Below, in pieces: positions 1-11,033 of a stretch of 64,000 nt of DNA. A program made the translations under genes and the position numbers. The stretch is from Paramacrobiotus metropolitanus (Eukaryota; Tardigrada; Eutardigrada; Parachela; Macrobiotidae). The DNA is taken from contig NW_026570256.1 of the NCBI RefSeq assembly GCF_019649055.1, positions 806,001 to 870,000 on the forward strand. The letters run 5' to 3'. The notes under the pieces are model-generated. The model ran no database searches and was not told the origin of the DNA. It was given only the letters and a program-made list of their open reading frames with translations. Numbering within the stretch: the first letter of the stretch is position 1; each line of letters starts with the position of its first letter.

Positions 1-5
1 TTTCC

Positions 6-371
6 GTGCCTGCCATTGCCGCGATGGTGAAGACCCTATCTCTGCGGACCTGGATAAAGGATTTCCGTGGCACCGTCTCGGCTTCACAGATGGATCAACA
101 GGCGGTCACGGTGTTCTCCGCTAAATGTGCTAATGTCTGCCAGAAACTGCGCAATATCGGCGAATTCAAATCGTGCGATATGCTGTCTGTGCGATTGTCT
201 GTCAAATCGTGCGATATGCTTTTGCTCTTATCTCGGACCAAGCCATGTTCGTTGCTTACGATCATCTCTGGGGACCCCTGCTATTGGCCGCAATAGTAAA
301 TTTCATCGCGGGATGGCACTACCTGCTGGAACTAGAGCGCTTTCGGGTCACTGTTGTCACCGGAATGGTAT
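6..371 (+). pseudogene. receptor-like membrane gene fragment (window edge)
   Basis: One frame from about 6 to 165 reads a soluble stretch (TWIKDFRGTVSASQ, then CQKLRNIGEF). The next frame from about 205 to 369 reads a long hydrophobic helix (LWGPLLLAAIVNFIAGWHYLL) and ends at a possible donor, ATG|GTATAA. The order of an amphipathic 'QKL..I' stretch followed by 'LWGPLLL' and a helix recalls the sixth helix of gustatory receptors, but the two parts are in different frames. A 36-base direct duplication (copies begin near 167 and 203) lies at the switch. It may be the 3' part of a gene starting left of the window, or a decayed copy. Family assignment is weak. Confidence 0.25.
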
Positions 372-914
372 AAGCAGGAGGTCACTATTTAGAACTGAGC
401 TTCAGAAGGTCCCGTCTGTAGATAGCCTGATGAAGTGACTCCAGACAGTCAATGTAAGAACTGGGCGTCGTAATAAGCGCTTCGCTTAGAGCATGCTGCG
501 CCAAGGTACCCCGAGGTACCACTACATATAGTGCAATTAGCTCAATAGCTTGTAGTCCCATCTGACAAATTTACGGAAGCGTGAGTGTGTGTGTGTTTGG
601 TGCAAGTGTGGACTTATAATGTAACTGATTTTTGGAAGAAAGAAATGGCATTATGCACTACAACGCTTGATTCGTACATGTAAAACACCGAGACCCACCG
701 AAAGTTGAAACTCGTTTTCGGGCATTAAGTGCTGAACACGTTTTGTGTAGAGGCAAAAAAGTGTGTTGTTAATCCATGTAGCCATTCACCTTGCTGTTCT
801 TTAAGGCAGATTATATTACGAGGCTGCAACTAAACAGACTGACTTTTATCTTCATTAATTTTAACAGTATTAAATCCAAAAGCAAGTCTATGTGCGTAAA
901 AATGCAGACTAAAC

Positions 915-1598
915 TACGAGGAGGGGGTTAATGAGCTCGATGTACTTAGCAGGTAACAGAGTGCTCGATGTGTAACACGGCCAGCCATAAGAGGGCAGCC
1001 TGTGCTATCACGCAGAACACCTGAAGCAGTTATTGAGCCCGATATTTTTTGTCTCCATAGACATGCTAAACTGAATCACTTCTGTTTTGCAGATTTGGAA
1101 CGAAACCAAGCAAATAACTCCAAAGAATCAGAATTCACGAGATTTTTGATACTAAACAAGTTATGACTCATGGTGCAGGACACAAGTTATGGACATTTAT
1201 GTTTCTCGTAGACACAGCATAGAGTTTGTGCGTGGAACCCAACCGTTGATTCGAATTCTATGCTATGTCTACGAGAAACGCAAATGGCTATAACTTGTGT
1301 CCTGCACCATGAATCATAACTTGTTTAGTATCAAAAATCTCGTGATTTTTTCTGATTCTTTTGGAATGTTATTTGCTTGGTTTCGTTCACAAATGTGCAA
1401 AACAGAAGTGATTCAGTTTAGCATACAAGTCTATGGAGACAAAAAACTATCGGGCTCAATAACTGCTTCAGGTGTTCTGCGTGATAGCACGGGCTGCCGT
1501 CTCTTGGTGGCTGACCGTGTTGCACAGTCACGGGCACAGATAACGAGCTCTGTTACCCCTTGCTCGGGTGCATCGAGCTCATTTACCCCCTCCTCGTA
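915..1598. mobile_element. foldback / long-TIR MITE-like element
   Basis: The left arm (about 915-1223) and right arm (about 1258-1598) are imperfect reverse complements. Both outer ends read TACGAGGAGGGGG, and both inner ends are CATAG/CTATG beside a spacer of about 35 bases. Arms differ by small indels and substitutions, so the hairpin is not recent. A TA dinucleotide borders the CGAGGAG ends on both sides, as expected for Tc1/mariner-type target duplication. There is no transposase inside, so it would be non-autonomous. Confidence 0.75.
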
Positions 1599-1756
1599 TA
1601 CTAATTATAACATACTTACTTTACAGGTTGTATTTCACGTTAACTTTACTTCACTGACATATGTTTTAATCTATCTGTATGTTAACGGGTGCTGTTTGTT
1701 AGAATACTCAGTCAGTACTCAACAGTCTCGAATATGTACTAGCAGAAACTATGCAC

Positions 1757-1899
1757 AAACTAAAAATAAACCATCCAGCTGATGCTGCTTTTCAACAGTT
1801 CCCAAGACACAAGCAGCATTACCGCGCTGAATTTTAATACTAAAACGTTGTAACAGAAAACACTTTGAGCGAATTTCGCCAGTCTGCTCTCTGGAGCGT
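1757..1899. repeat. dispersed repeat, copy 1
   Basis: About 140 bases here match 29574-29721 in the same orientation at roughly 80% identity. Shared blocks include AAGCAGCATTACCGCGCTGA and CTAAAACGTTGTAACAGAAAA. The two copies sit about 28 kb apart and neither has an obvious coding function. It may be part of a dispersed non-autonomous element. Confidence 0.7.
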
Positions 1900-2572
1900 C
1901 TAGCTAGATCATTAACAAAATCCATGGTGAAAGGACCGCAGCTTCCCATTGTCTCTGACGCGACGGGTTGAAAATTGTACCGGTCAGCCAAGTCAGCATA
2001 CTTAGCATACTTCTTAACGGGTGTGTTTCTAGTTTCTCCTAGCGAACTGTTAGCGGTCTATAAGTACAAGTCTGTTGGTTATGACTGTGAAAACTACAGC
2101 TAAAGCTGAAAGTTAATTACAGTTATTTAATTAAAATTTTGGTAGAATGGAAAACTTTTGCACATTCAGTACACGATTCGTGTTTTGTACAATACAAGAT
2201 GTATGTACGAGTATGTATGTGTGTATGAGTCACGAGCATCACGTTAATGCTTGCATCTTATAATGCAGCTCGTTATTTCAGCAATAATAATCGGGTCAAC
2301 GTTTTAAGCGAGCTAAAATTTGGTCAATGCGAGCTGGTGAAGTTTAGACGGTTAAATTGTATCTGTCTTACATATAACGATACTAATCTGTGAAAAATCA
2401 GATAATTTCGCGGCTACCCACGGCAAAGCTTAAGCCAAAACATTCAATAAATGCGCCACGGCAAGCAATCCCGGCAGCTACTATCACGGACACTAGCTGC
2501 TATTAGTTTGTGCTTGCCACAAATCTAAGCCAGTTTTAAATTAACATACACATATAAAACCACTTTGTGGCC

Positions 2573-4693
2573 ATGGCTGTAGCGCATCTAGAGATATCAA
2601 GCTACCGGGAAATGGTCAATACAGCCACTAACGAGACCGCCCGGCAGATGCAAGCACTTTTCAATTTCTACCATCTGCGCAATCTTCCTTTTAATTATTC
2701 CGAACGGCCCCCGGAAGCGGTTGACCTGAGCTTCGGCTGGCGCTTCGGTCTGGTGGCCGGTATTATTGTGTGGTCGACTGTTGGGGCGCTCGCTCTGAAT
2801 GGGATTGCGATTTATCACGTGTTGATTGCCGAGAAGGATCCCGTGGAAAGACGCTCTCCGCGCAGTTTATTGCTGGCCAATGCTTGCATCCTTAACATAA
2901 TTTTCACGCTATCGGTATACATTTGGGAAGCACTGTTTCTGGTTAAACATTTGTGGATGTTTTCTTTAGGATGGTTCGTGTTTTGGTGAGGAATCATATA
3001 TATTTTTCAACGTATGATCGTTATTTTATTTGTTGATTACGTACCGCAGATATACAACATTTTTTTCTGCCACTGCAAATATGACGTTAATTTTTTTAGT
3101 AGGGAACAAGGTGTGCTGATAAATACATAGTTGAGACAAAGTGAACATCGTTGATAAAGACAGTGAATTTTCATGAACGATAAAAAGATATAAGCTCAAA
3201 CGAAAATAATGTTTTACTTTGTACCGGTATGTATATGCCAAACTATTAGCGCTTCAAATTTTTTATCCACAATTTTTTTGTAAAAAAATTAATAATATTG
3301 CCATCTTATTGGTACGTCTCTTTTTTTAGTTAATTCTTCTTCTGGCTTAATTGATACAGAGACTGATCCGTTGTTCAAGATAATGTATGCCGATATTGTT
3401 GTTGTGATTTCCGGTTTTCGCAGTGTGAACATGGAGGAGGTGTTTGCCGGCGCGATCAACGCGATAACGGTTTGCCTGTGTCTCTGTCAGCTGCTGGAAG
3501 CGGTGGTGACCACCTACAAGCGGGCTTTCTGGATCAGCATGACCGTGTTGTTGAACGTGTTGCCGCTGTTGTACAGTACGGCGTCCGCGGTGCCCTTGCT
3601 CATTAAGCAGCATTTTATCTTGGTGTATTATGCTGATGGCGTGGTTGATATCGCCCAGTGGCACGGTTCGACCAATGTTATCAAATACGCCCGGCATGTT
3701 GTTTTCTCGTAAGTACATATTTGTAGTTCTCAATCAATTTTGATCGAATAACACGGTTAGTCGTAATTAACAAAATTATTATATTTTCTGTTAACTACTG
3801 CCATAATAGTAAGATGCAGTTTCCTCGGTTATTTTCTTGAATTTTCATTACAATTTTTATTGATATCTACCAGTTACAGAAATTAAAACAAAGATCTTAT
3901 TTTCTCGACGCCGACGTGTCTCTGTACATGCTGTTAATTACATGTACAATCCTGAGACCACATTTATAAATAACATCTGCTTGTTAAGTCTGTATAACAT
4001 ACAAGTGAATCATGTATTTGTTGTATTTTCCTGTTTATATTATACAAGTGCAATGACAAAGTTATAAACAGAAAAATTTTAAAACGAAAAAATTTACGCT
4101 TAAACTCAGTCATACAAGAAAGGTCAGTTTGAACTATAAATTAATTTAACAGCGATCTGGTGCTGCCCTTCGTTTTATCTTTCATCTTTTTCGTCACAAC
4201 TTTGGCTATTCACGTCACACGCAAGCCCCGCCCCTCCTACTCACGCATGGGCAGCCGGGAGAGCGCTGTCTTTTGGCGCGCCGAACAACCGGACGACAGT
4301 CTGGACGACGATGTCTTCCACGAAGAAACTCACAGCGATACCTCCAGCTCTGAACAGCTGGATGCATCCTGGGACAGTGTGGCACCGGTGATCAAAAAGC
4401 CACAGCCGCCCCGCCCAGCCCCCGAAAAGAAGCCGGCATTACGCTCACCGTCCAAATCCGAGCAAGTCAAAGCCAACATGCGAGCGTTTGACTGGGTACC
4501 GGGTGCATTTCTCCTGAGCAGTATCCTGTGCGATTCTCCGTATTATACCATGTTCTACTTGGGGGTGGTGAACAGAACGCCCTTTGTCCGAGAAGTATAT
4601 GCTCTGCATGTGTTGCCGCTGTTCCTCCGCCCGGCCATGATTATCTGGGCGAAGCACATGGAAATCAAGCGCCGACAGCAGGAACTGCAATAG
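2573..4693 (+). CDS. divergent seven-helix (GPCR-like) receptor, three exons
   Basis: Proposed exons are 2573-2977, 3362-3708 and 4153-4693, giving 430 residues. Phases fit throughout. The exon 2/3 junction (CTC|GTAAGT to ACAG|C) is strong. The exon 1/2 junction is uncertain: the best-looking donor, TTTTG|GTGAGG at 2986, would create a stop, so TTC|GTGTTT was used. The N-terminus lacks a signal peptide and has NET and NYS glycosylation sites. Helices are visible near residues 55-80, 95-125, 160-190, 195-220, 250-270, 360-385 and 400-420. A long acidic and Ser-rich third cytoplasmic loop (about 275-350) precedes helix 6. A DRY box at the end of helix 3 and NPxxY in helix 7 are missing (TTYKR and LRPAMIIW in those places). 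This points to an orphan rhodopsin-type-like receptor of the plasma membrane; ligand unknown. Confidence 0.6.
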
Positions 4694-5809
4694 GAAGCGC
4701 TAACAGCCTTATAGCTGACATTGCTAGAAATGTACCAGTGTGACTCTGCTGCGGCGCCATGTTCGTTTGTTTGTTTGTTTGTGTTTGTTTGTGCCATGCT
4801 GCTGTGTACTAAAATTAATAGTTAAATTAATCTGGTGTTGTATTGCAGTACAATTTCACATGTGCACCAGCTTCATTGCTCGGTTCTTTAATTACTTCCC
4901 ATGACAGAAGTAAAATTTAAAACCTTTTTCTCGAAAATTATCTTTATGCGATACTCTTTTGAAACGAAGGAGTTGCTGTTTTGAAAAGATTTTTCATTTA
5001 GCCCGTACTAATTTAGGGATCTCTAGCTGTACCATATAAAATTGCTGTGCCATTTCGTATACGCCAAGGCCAAGTACATGTGCGTTATGCTTTATGCGCC
5101 AAAAATGTTATATAAGGGGCGAAACTAAGCGTCTTCCACCGTTCCTCTGTATTGCTGCCGTCACCCGCCGGGAGAATGACGTTACGGCAATACATATGGT
5201 TAAATGTGGCACGGTATATAAGCGCGCGCCATGCTCAGCCACAACGTCAAACTCCCGCCGGGTGGCGACAGCAGTACGAGGGAACGGTAGAAGATGCCTG
5301 GTTTTGCCCCTTATATGGAAAAAAGAACCGCCTCGGCTTAGTACAGCCGGCTATTTACATAATCCCATACACAGTACCTGAAACGTAACACCCCTTATTT
5401 AGGCATATCGCCGATCGAGAAATTCATCCTAAACGTCAAACATTTTCCACTCACAATTTATTTAACACATTCACTATACTCAGTATACTGTACTCAAAAC
5501 AATCGTTTAATTATAACCAGCTCGTTCGATAAGCATTGTTGGCCTGGAACAGCGTATGAATGCTGCAAAAAAATGTAGCGACAAAAACACAGGCACTGAT
5601 TTTGAACTAGAATGCTGTAATTACCGTACTTCTATATATATTAGAGAAGCAGAACAAACTAACGGAAGTAAAACTCAACGATGTTCCAGTGGTACAATGC
5701 GTTTCTACTGGAAGACATCTGAACCAGCGGTTATGTACGATATGATGTTAGAATGATGTTACCGGAAAACCAGTGTACGGCAGACATGTCAGCTTATGAG
5801 TACGTAATA
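4694..5809. other. intergenic stretch
   Basis: No convincing gene. It contains a (GTTT)n run near 4760-4790 and a TATATAAGCGCG motif at about 5215 that could be a core promoter, but no open frame with signal peptide or splice structure follows. Short open frames at 5094-5390 and 5556-5756 have unremarkable composition and no homologous copy in the window. Confidence 0.5.
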
Positions 5810-7102
5810 TTAATGCGTAAAGTAAACAATTAACATGGTGGCAATTGCTGCGGCACTTCCGGTGTGGACAGCGAACCGACCAGCAGAGCTGGTGTTACAC
5901 AAGTCTGTGTCGCAGTAGCAGAGCTGTGTTGCCGTGGCCTCGTTATCGGATAACTTCCATTCACCGCATTTCTTTTCCTCTCCCTTCTCCTTGCTGCAGG
6001 AACGAACAACCAATCCTATAAAAGACGTACAGACAATAAAAATATTACTTCTTTCAGGTAAGACCGCACGGATATACAGTAATATTTTGTTTAATATGGC
6101 ATGTAAGACAACTGTTAACAATATATAAAAATCTTTTTCAATAAATTTTACCAATAAACTGCTTAATGGTACAATGTACTCTGTAAAGAGAAAATATAGA
6201 CAGTTCGTCTAATCCATGTTGCTCAAATCAGGAGGTTCTTGGTGCATATTCGATCCCGTGCTGGTGATTTATGCGCTCAGGAAGTGTTCCAGTTGCATTC
6301 TGTACTGGTTATTATGCAATTATTTAAGTTTTGAACCGCGGACACCACCTCTTTTTTGTTGTACTATGCCCTGTACGTATACAAGTGCATCCTGCAGACC
6401 GATAACATAGTGATGATGCTATTGCTGTAACATCACTATCCAAAATGATAATAATTTTACATGCAGGAAGATCTAACAGCGTATGCCTAATACTCTGCAT
6501 TCTGTAGGTGAATGAAAATATTATTGTTGATAAGCGCGCTATAAAGTCGTACCACAAAAATTGTATGAGCAACAACTTTCAAAAAATATCGACAAATCTC
6601 ATATGTCAATTCAAAAAAAAATAATGCCGCTTTACCTATCTGTTATCGAGAGGAATACATTGCATGCGATGAGACCTTACCTCCTGTTTGGGTGATGCCG
6701 GTAGCGGTAGGACTGACGAATATGTGTTTGGTTACGCACACCCAGTCCTTGGGACATGTCAGCGAGCGCTGGCCGCCAACTGCTGGTTCGAAGTAACAGT
6801 TTCGACCACTCACAGGATCTACGTTAAAAAGAAATGACAAAATACAAAAATCTACAGGAAACTACATGGATCTGTATATGCAGTTATCATACCATATTTA
6901 ATCGGGAAAATTACTACTTTGATTTTAAACGCATTAAGTGCATAAGTGCTTTATATAGATAGACGAAGGATACAGCTTAAATTCAGAAAGTACGATTTTA
7001 CAAGGGACTGCACTTAGCCAATTCAATCTTACCGGCTTGGAGTATACAGAGCAGGACTAGGAAAGCACAAGCCGTAAAAGGAATGCTGCTATTGACCGCC
7101 AT
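5810..7102 (-). CDS. Ly6/uPAR-like secreted, probably GPI-anchored protein
   Basis: Exons on the minus strand are 7102-7033, 6818-6681 and 6015-5810. All junctions are GT-AG and in phase, giving 137 residues. Exon 1 is a clean signal peptide (MAVNSSIPFTACAFLVLLC). The mature part has eight cysteines and ends in CYCDTDLCN, the hallmark closing motif of Ly6/uPAR three-finger domains (Cys followed by Asn). The segment TATGITQTGG also suits this fold. A hydrophobic C-terminal tail (GSAAAIATMLIVY) follows and would serve as a GPI-attachment signal. Such proteins sit on the outer cell surface and modulate receptors, channels or junctions; the partner here is unknown. A related orphan first exon lies at 17415-17485 in opposite orientation. 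Confidence 0.75.
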
Positions 7103-8645
7103 GTTAGAATCAATTTCAACTCCGCAGATGAAGAAACGCTGGAACAAGAAATGAAATCGGAATCAAGGTTATCAATTTTAAAATGCGGTGCAGTATACAA
7201 ACCAGTCACGGTATCAGCTGAATATTAAATCGGCTTTGCCGGAAATAGCTTTATTCAAGTATACACTTTACTGCTTCAAGCATTCCGCTCTTTATCTTCG
7301 TAAATATTCCTAAACAAACTGCGTAATTTGCCAGAATGAAATGTAATGTAATTATTGCACCTCTGTTCCTGCTGCATTGGCGGCGATAAGTGCGGAAAAC
7401 TAACAGAAGAGTGTGAGCTGCAAAGGGATTAATGCAAATATTACCATACATAACACCATGAAACCAGCAATATCTATTATTGATTTTAAGTTTGGCTGGG
7501 TTGTATCTCTAAGCCGGTATGCGCCAGGGTTTTATCGCTTTTCTAGTTCGAAACCGTTGTTTACTTATTATACAAAGACAAACAAAAGACATGCGCGCCG
7601 GTAAAATGGTCGTGCTCTTTGGATTTCATATTCGCGCATTGATTGCAATAAATTCGCCGTCAGAGATTATTGTTCATTTTGTTGTATTAGCAACCCGGAA
7701 ACGTTAAAATTAATCTTATCCGGAAGAAAATGGCTAACTTCGTCACTTCGTTTTTTTGATTTTTGTGGTGCTTTTGTTTTCATTTGGTTCAACGGATTTT
7801 AACTGCCAGGGACATTATAAGAAAAACAAAGACAGAAAACATATATATACTGTAACTGGCGAAAATCGAAGCAAATGTGATATGGCTAAATCTTTCTCGG
7901 GTAAAGGGCCAAACGAACGAACATGTCGGGACATACAATCTTACCCGGTGCCCGTCGCTTCTGCCATCCTTTTTTCTGCAGAAAAATTATGTGGGATTAC
8001 ATGGTAAATCACACGGAGAAAAATCACCTTTTCAGCTTAAATAGCGACTTTTAAACGTTGCATTTGATGTTGTGTATAATAACTATAATTATTATAGTTA
8101 TTTGATCGGACTATTTCATACGGTGGTTTTTGAAAGGTTTAGAGTGTGATATGTTCACAACATTTATCGCGGTATTACGGCAAGCGAAGATACGGACGTT
8201 ATTGATTCTCACACGTGCTTGACACGCCTTGTAGACTGGTGGTCACGGTAAGATGCTTATGTTGTACGATCGACTACGCGTGTTGAACTGTCGTTATGCG
8301 AATGTGTACGTACTACGTACCACGTATCGCTCCTAAATTAACCTGTTCTGACTAATTTCAATATCTGCATGAAGAGAATCCCGTGATTTATTGTTTACAG
8401 TACCTTATGAACCTGTGCTATTACAGGAATCGTGCGTGCTTGCATGCTGTGTGTTCATGCGCTCGCGACAGCTCTGCGAGAGCGATGATTATGACATGAG
8501 CCTGATAAGAATGGTGACCTTGGATTTCCATTTTGCTTACTCAAGCAGCAGTACGGATTTCCCCATCGAAAATGTGGTGTCACTGACTTCCTCTGCAAAC
8601 TGTGTGTTGGCTCGTAATAATCCTCTAAAACTTTGCCCGCTGCAG
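7103..8645. other. left part of segmental duplication unit 1, non-coding
   Basis: No gene. From about 7441 onward the sequence is directly repeated at about 17799 onward (shared block GGTATGCGCC and GACAAAC-type runs). The stretch 7255-7440 is found in reverse complement at 17114-17253. A conserved block at 8330-8420 recurs at 18470-18560. A short palindrome, AATAACTATA/TATAGTTATT, lies at about 8085-8110. Confidence 0.65.
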
Positions 8646-8653
8646 TATAAAAG
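8646..8653 (+). promoter_or_regulatory. TATA box of SleB gene copy 1
   Basis: TATAAAAG lies about 75 bases before a donor (CCAG|GTAAGTGG at 8729/8730) that joins a 5' UTR exon to the acceptor at 8823. The TATA box, the GCAGTGTGAGCAT block about 20 bases downstream, and the donor are all conserved in the second copy (18767-18860), which supports real promoter function. Confidence 0.7.
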
Positions 8654-8826
8654 CATCCGAAAAAAGCAGTGTGAGCATGAGGTCGCAAATTACAAATTAG
8701 TCTGCACTGTCACTGATAATAACTACCAGGTAAGTGGAATAGCTGTACATATTTGGGTTAGTGTTGATTTATTATGGTGTGAACATGTTTAACGTAAGTG
8801 ACCTTTAACAATCTCTTATACAGAAA

Positions 8827-9216
8827 ATGGATCGCAATTCGCACGATTACCAAACCCTGCTGAAGACGGTTTATGGAGAAGCGCGTGGAGAACCGGAAGA
8901 AGGTCAGTTAGCCGTGGCCTGGGTGATCAAGAATCGTGCCGATAAAAACCGCGCTTACTGGGGCGGAAACAGTATCGCCGCGGTGTGTCGTCATCCGGGA
9001 CAATTTGAGTGCTGGAACCCTGGTGACATTTCGATGCATGAACACGGCGCCGGTGCCAATATTGAGCGCTGGTTGGATCGTTTCTACGAGCGCCCGGATC
9101 CCACCGGCGGGGCGGACCATTTCAACAATCCGGATAAGGAAGGCTTTCCCGGCTGGACTAACAACTGTCGCTCTGGTGTCAAGGTTGGTAACCATCAATT
9201 CTACCACGGCCCGTAA
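8827..9216 (+). CDS. SleB-type cell wall hydrolase, copy 1 (horizontally acquired)
   Basis: A single coding exon of 129 residues starts just after an acceptor (ATACAG|AAAATGG). A non-coding 5' exon and a 94-base intron (8730-8823) lie upstream. The protein matches the Hydrolase_2/SleB domain from end to end. The N-terminal VYGEARGEPEEGQLAVAWV block carries the catalytic Glu (E18). The middle has AVCRHPGQFECW, and the end has VGNHQFY. Bacterial SleB enzymes are lytic transglycosylases that cut peptidoglycan. No signal peptide is visible, so it would act inside the cell or leave by another route. The coding region is GC-rich compared with its AT-rich surroundings. The family is bacterial, so transfer from bacteria is inferred; the intron and TATA box argue against contamination. 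An antibacterial role is a guess. Confidence 0.85.
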   Translation: MDRNSHDYQTLLKTVYGEARGEPEEGQLAVAWVIKNRADKNRAYWGGNSIAAVCRHPGQFECWNPGDISMHEHGAGANIERWLDRFYERPDPTGGADHFNNPDKEGFPGWTNNCRSGVKVGNHQFYHGP

Positions 9217-11029
9217 ATATTATGCCGCCGTGCACATGAACCACGGTTTAACTCGTTTGGTTTTGGGGAAATGTGATTTCAGGCATTGCTGCGAACAGGA
9301 AGCAGTAATTCCTATACTGATTCAGCAGGAACTACTGATTCAGTAACTCCTACGGTGATATAATAATTATCTAGATTTAACTCCATGAGCGTTCTTTCGT
9401 GAATTTCGAATAAAGTGTGTGATCACTTCATATAATATTATGTTATTATTACAGTAACATTAACATCAACGTAAATCCGGTAGATTTTGCTTGTGCTTCT
9501 GTTACTGAGCAAAAAAATGTGGTTTATACGCAGCAAATTCACATAACACGAGGAACTGATCAAAATGCTGTACTCCCGGCGTGTACAAGCCAGTTCGGAG
9601 TTAGAGCACGATAGAGAACAGCTAATAATAAGCGCGATGTTAGCGCTTGGGACGATGGCCACTACATTACGTCTGCCACAATGCGTAAATGCACTCCGCA
9701 GTTAGTTTGTCCCTTACTTCTCCGACCGTTTGCTAGCCACCTTCCGCCAGGCAATTACGATTATGCCCATTAAAATATATGGCGTGCACTAAGCTACCAG
9801 CCAGCCAAATGAATGTTACGTGTTTGAAAAGTGTGGTGTGGCGTGGCGTAGTATGTTGTTTGGCGTAACCCACCAATTTACATTGTTCGCTGTTTCGCTA
9901 TCGTGCTCTATCTCCGGACCGGCTTGTACATCAACCGAACCGCTGATAATAGCGAAGGTCAGCAGCTTTCTATTAATAGCAGCTACTGAACCAATCGCAC
10001 ACAAACTTATAAAAGTCTAAATGCAAAAATCCGCGAGGCCATTGTAAAATCACGTGTCCAATTTCTAACAGAAATTTTGGAAACAAATAGTTGAATGTAT
10101 GTTAATGTACACCGTTTTATTCTACGTATGTTTGTCAAGTACAAGTGGAGTCAGCAGATGTCTTACCGCTTATTCAAAAATTTCTTTGATTTATTTAAAG
10201 GCTTCCTAAGTTCATGTTTATTAAGAAATCGGTAAATGACAATACAGACTGCGTGAAACATTTTTTATTTGACAACTTTATTGTTGTCTATCTCATGCGA
10301 TGCAGAAATAGAAATGCTGCCGTAATAACTGATATTTGTTGTGGTGGGTAAACAAGATAGGAAGGCGCCCTACCCTTTAAGGATTGCTAGCGCTGTTGAT
10401 GCGCTGCACCTGCTGTAGTTTGCGTTTCGGGATTTTGTGTGATAAATGGTGAGTCAGTAATAATTTCGTCCACCATCTGAGCATTTGTTAGTGTCCGTGT
10501 TACCTGTTCTTGATTCAATGCTCGAAGAGAAGAGCTACGTGCTGTAATCGTGTACCGCAGATATCGCTATCCGATCAGCGAATTATAATTTACCGTTGGC
10601 GTTATGACTGTGTCTGTGTGCTTGATGAAACTCCAAGTTTCGGTCTTATTCAGATTTGATTTCCAATGGGAGTACTTATAGTGCTGACTTTATACCATCA
10701 TCACGAGTTCGTGAATTAAAAAGAGTAGGCTTACCGACAATTACAACAACACATCCCGGGTACAACGTAAGATGCCGATAACTTAAAAACGCTTGCGTCT
10801 TGCATAAATCGTATTTATTTAACTACTGTTTGTACGAGCACAAAGAACGTTCGCGCTAGTTTTGTTATGTTTGGCTGTTGCGGTTTTTCTGTAGCCTTCA
10901 CCGAGTGTTTTAACTTTGGTGTAAAGATTCGCAGTCTATGAGAATCTCTTTGATTAGAACGCTGAGACAACGACGTCAGAGAGTTGTTCGTCTTTGGATT
11001 TCGGCAACCTGCTTACTGCATTTCGCGAG
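9217..11029. other. intergenic part of duplication unit 1
   Basis: No gene. Much of it aligns with 19366-20640 (for example 10270-10490 with 20120-20340, including GATAAATGGTGAGTCAGTA). The main difference is the MITE-like insertion at 9583-9930. Short open frames at 9438-9662 and 9816-10020 fall in that insertion. Confidence 0.6.
9583..9930. mobile_element. MITE-like insertion with ~42-base terminal inverted repeats
   Basis: The left end reads TGTACAAGCC followed by AGTTCGGAGTTAGAGCACGA. The right end is its imperfect reverse complement (TCGTGCTCTATCTCCGGACC then GGCTTGTACA). The paralogous segment near 19750-19780 runs straight through without these ~350 bases, so this is an insertion made after the duplication, or a loss from copy 2. 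It has no coding capacity. Confidence 0.7.
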
Positions 11030-11033
11030 AAGA

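Larger units (their letters stand above)
372..2572. other. intergenic stretch
   Basis: No supported gene. It holds a large foldback element (915-1598), a dispersed repeat (1757-1899) and AT-rich DNA. The 161-residue open frame at 1297-1782 runs mostly through the right arm of the foldback and is judged incidental. Confidence 0.6.

Noticed and set aside
1297-1782. 161-residue open frame
   Set aside because: Runs mainly through the right arm of the foldback element and reads as low-information sequence.
8827-9216. Bacterial contamination as the source of the SleB gene
   Set aside because: Both copies have a TATA box, a 5' UTR intron with consensus splice sites and eukaryotic neighbours, and they sit inside a tandem duplication with a homeobox gene.
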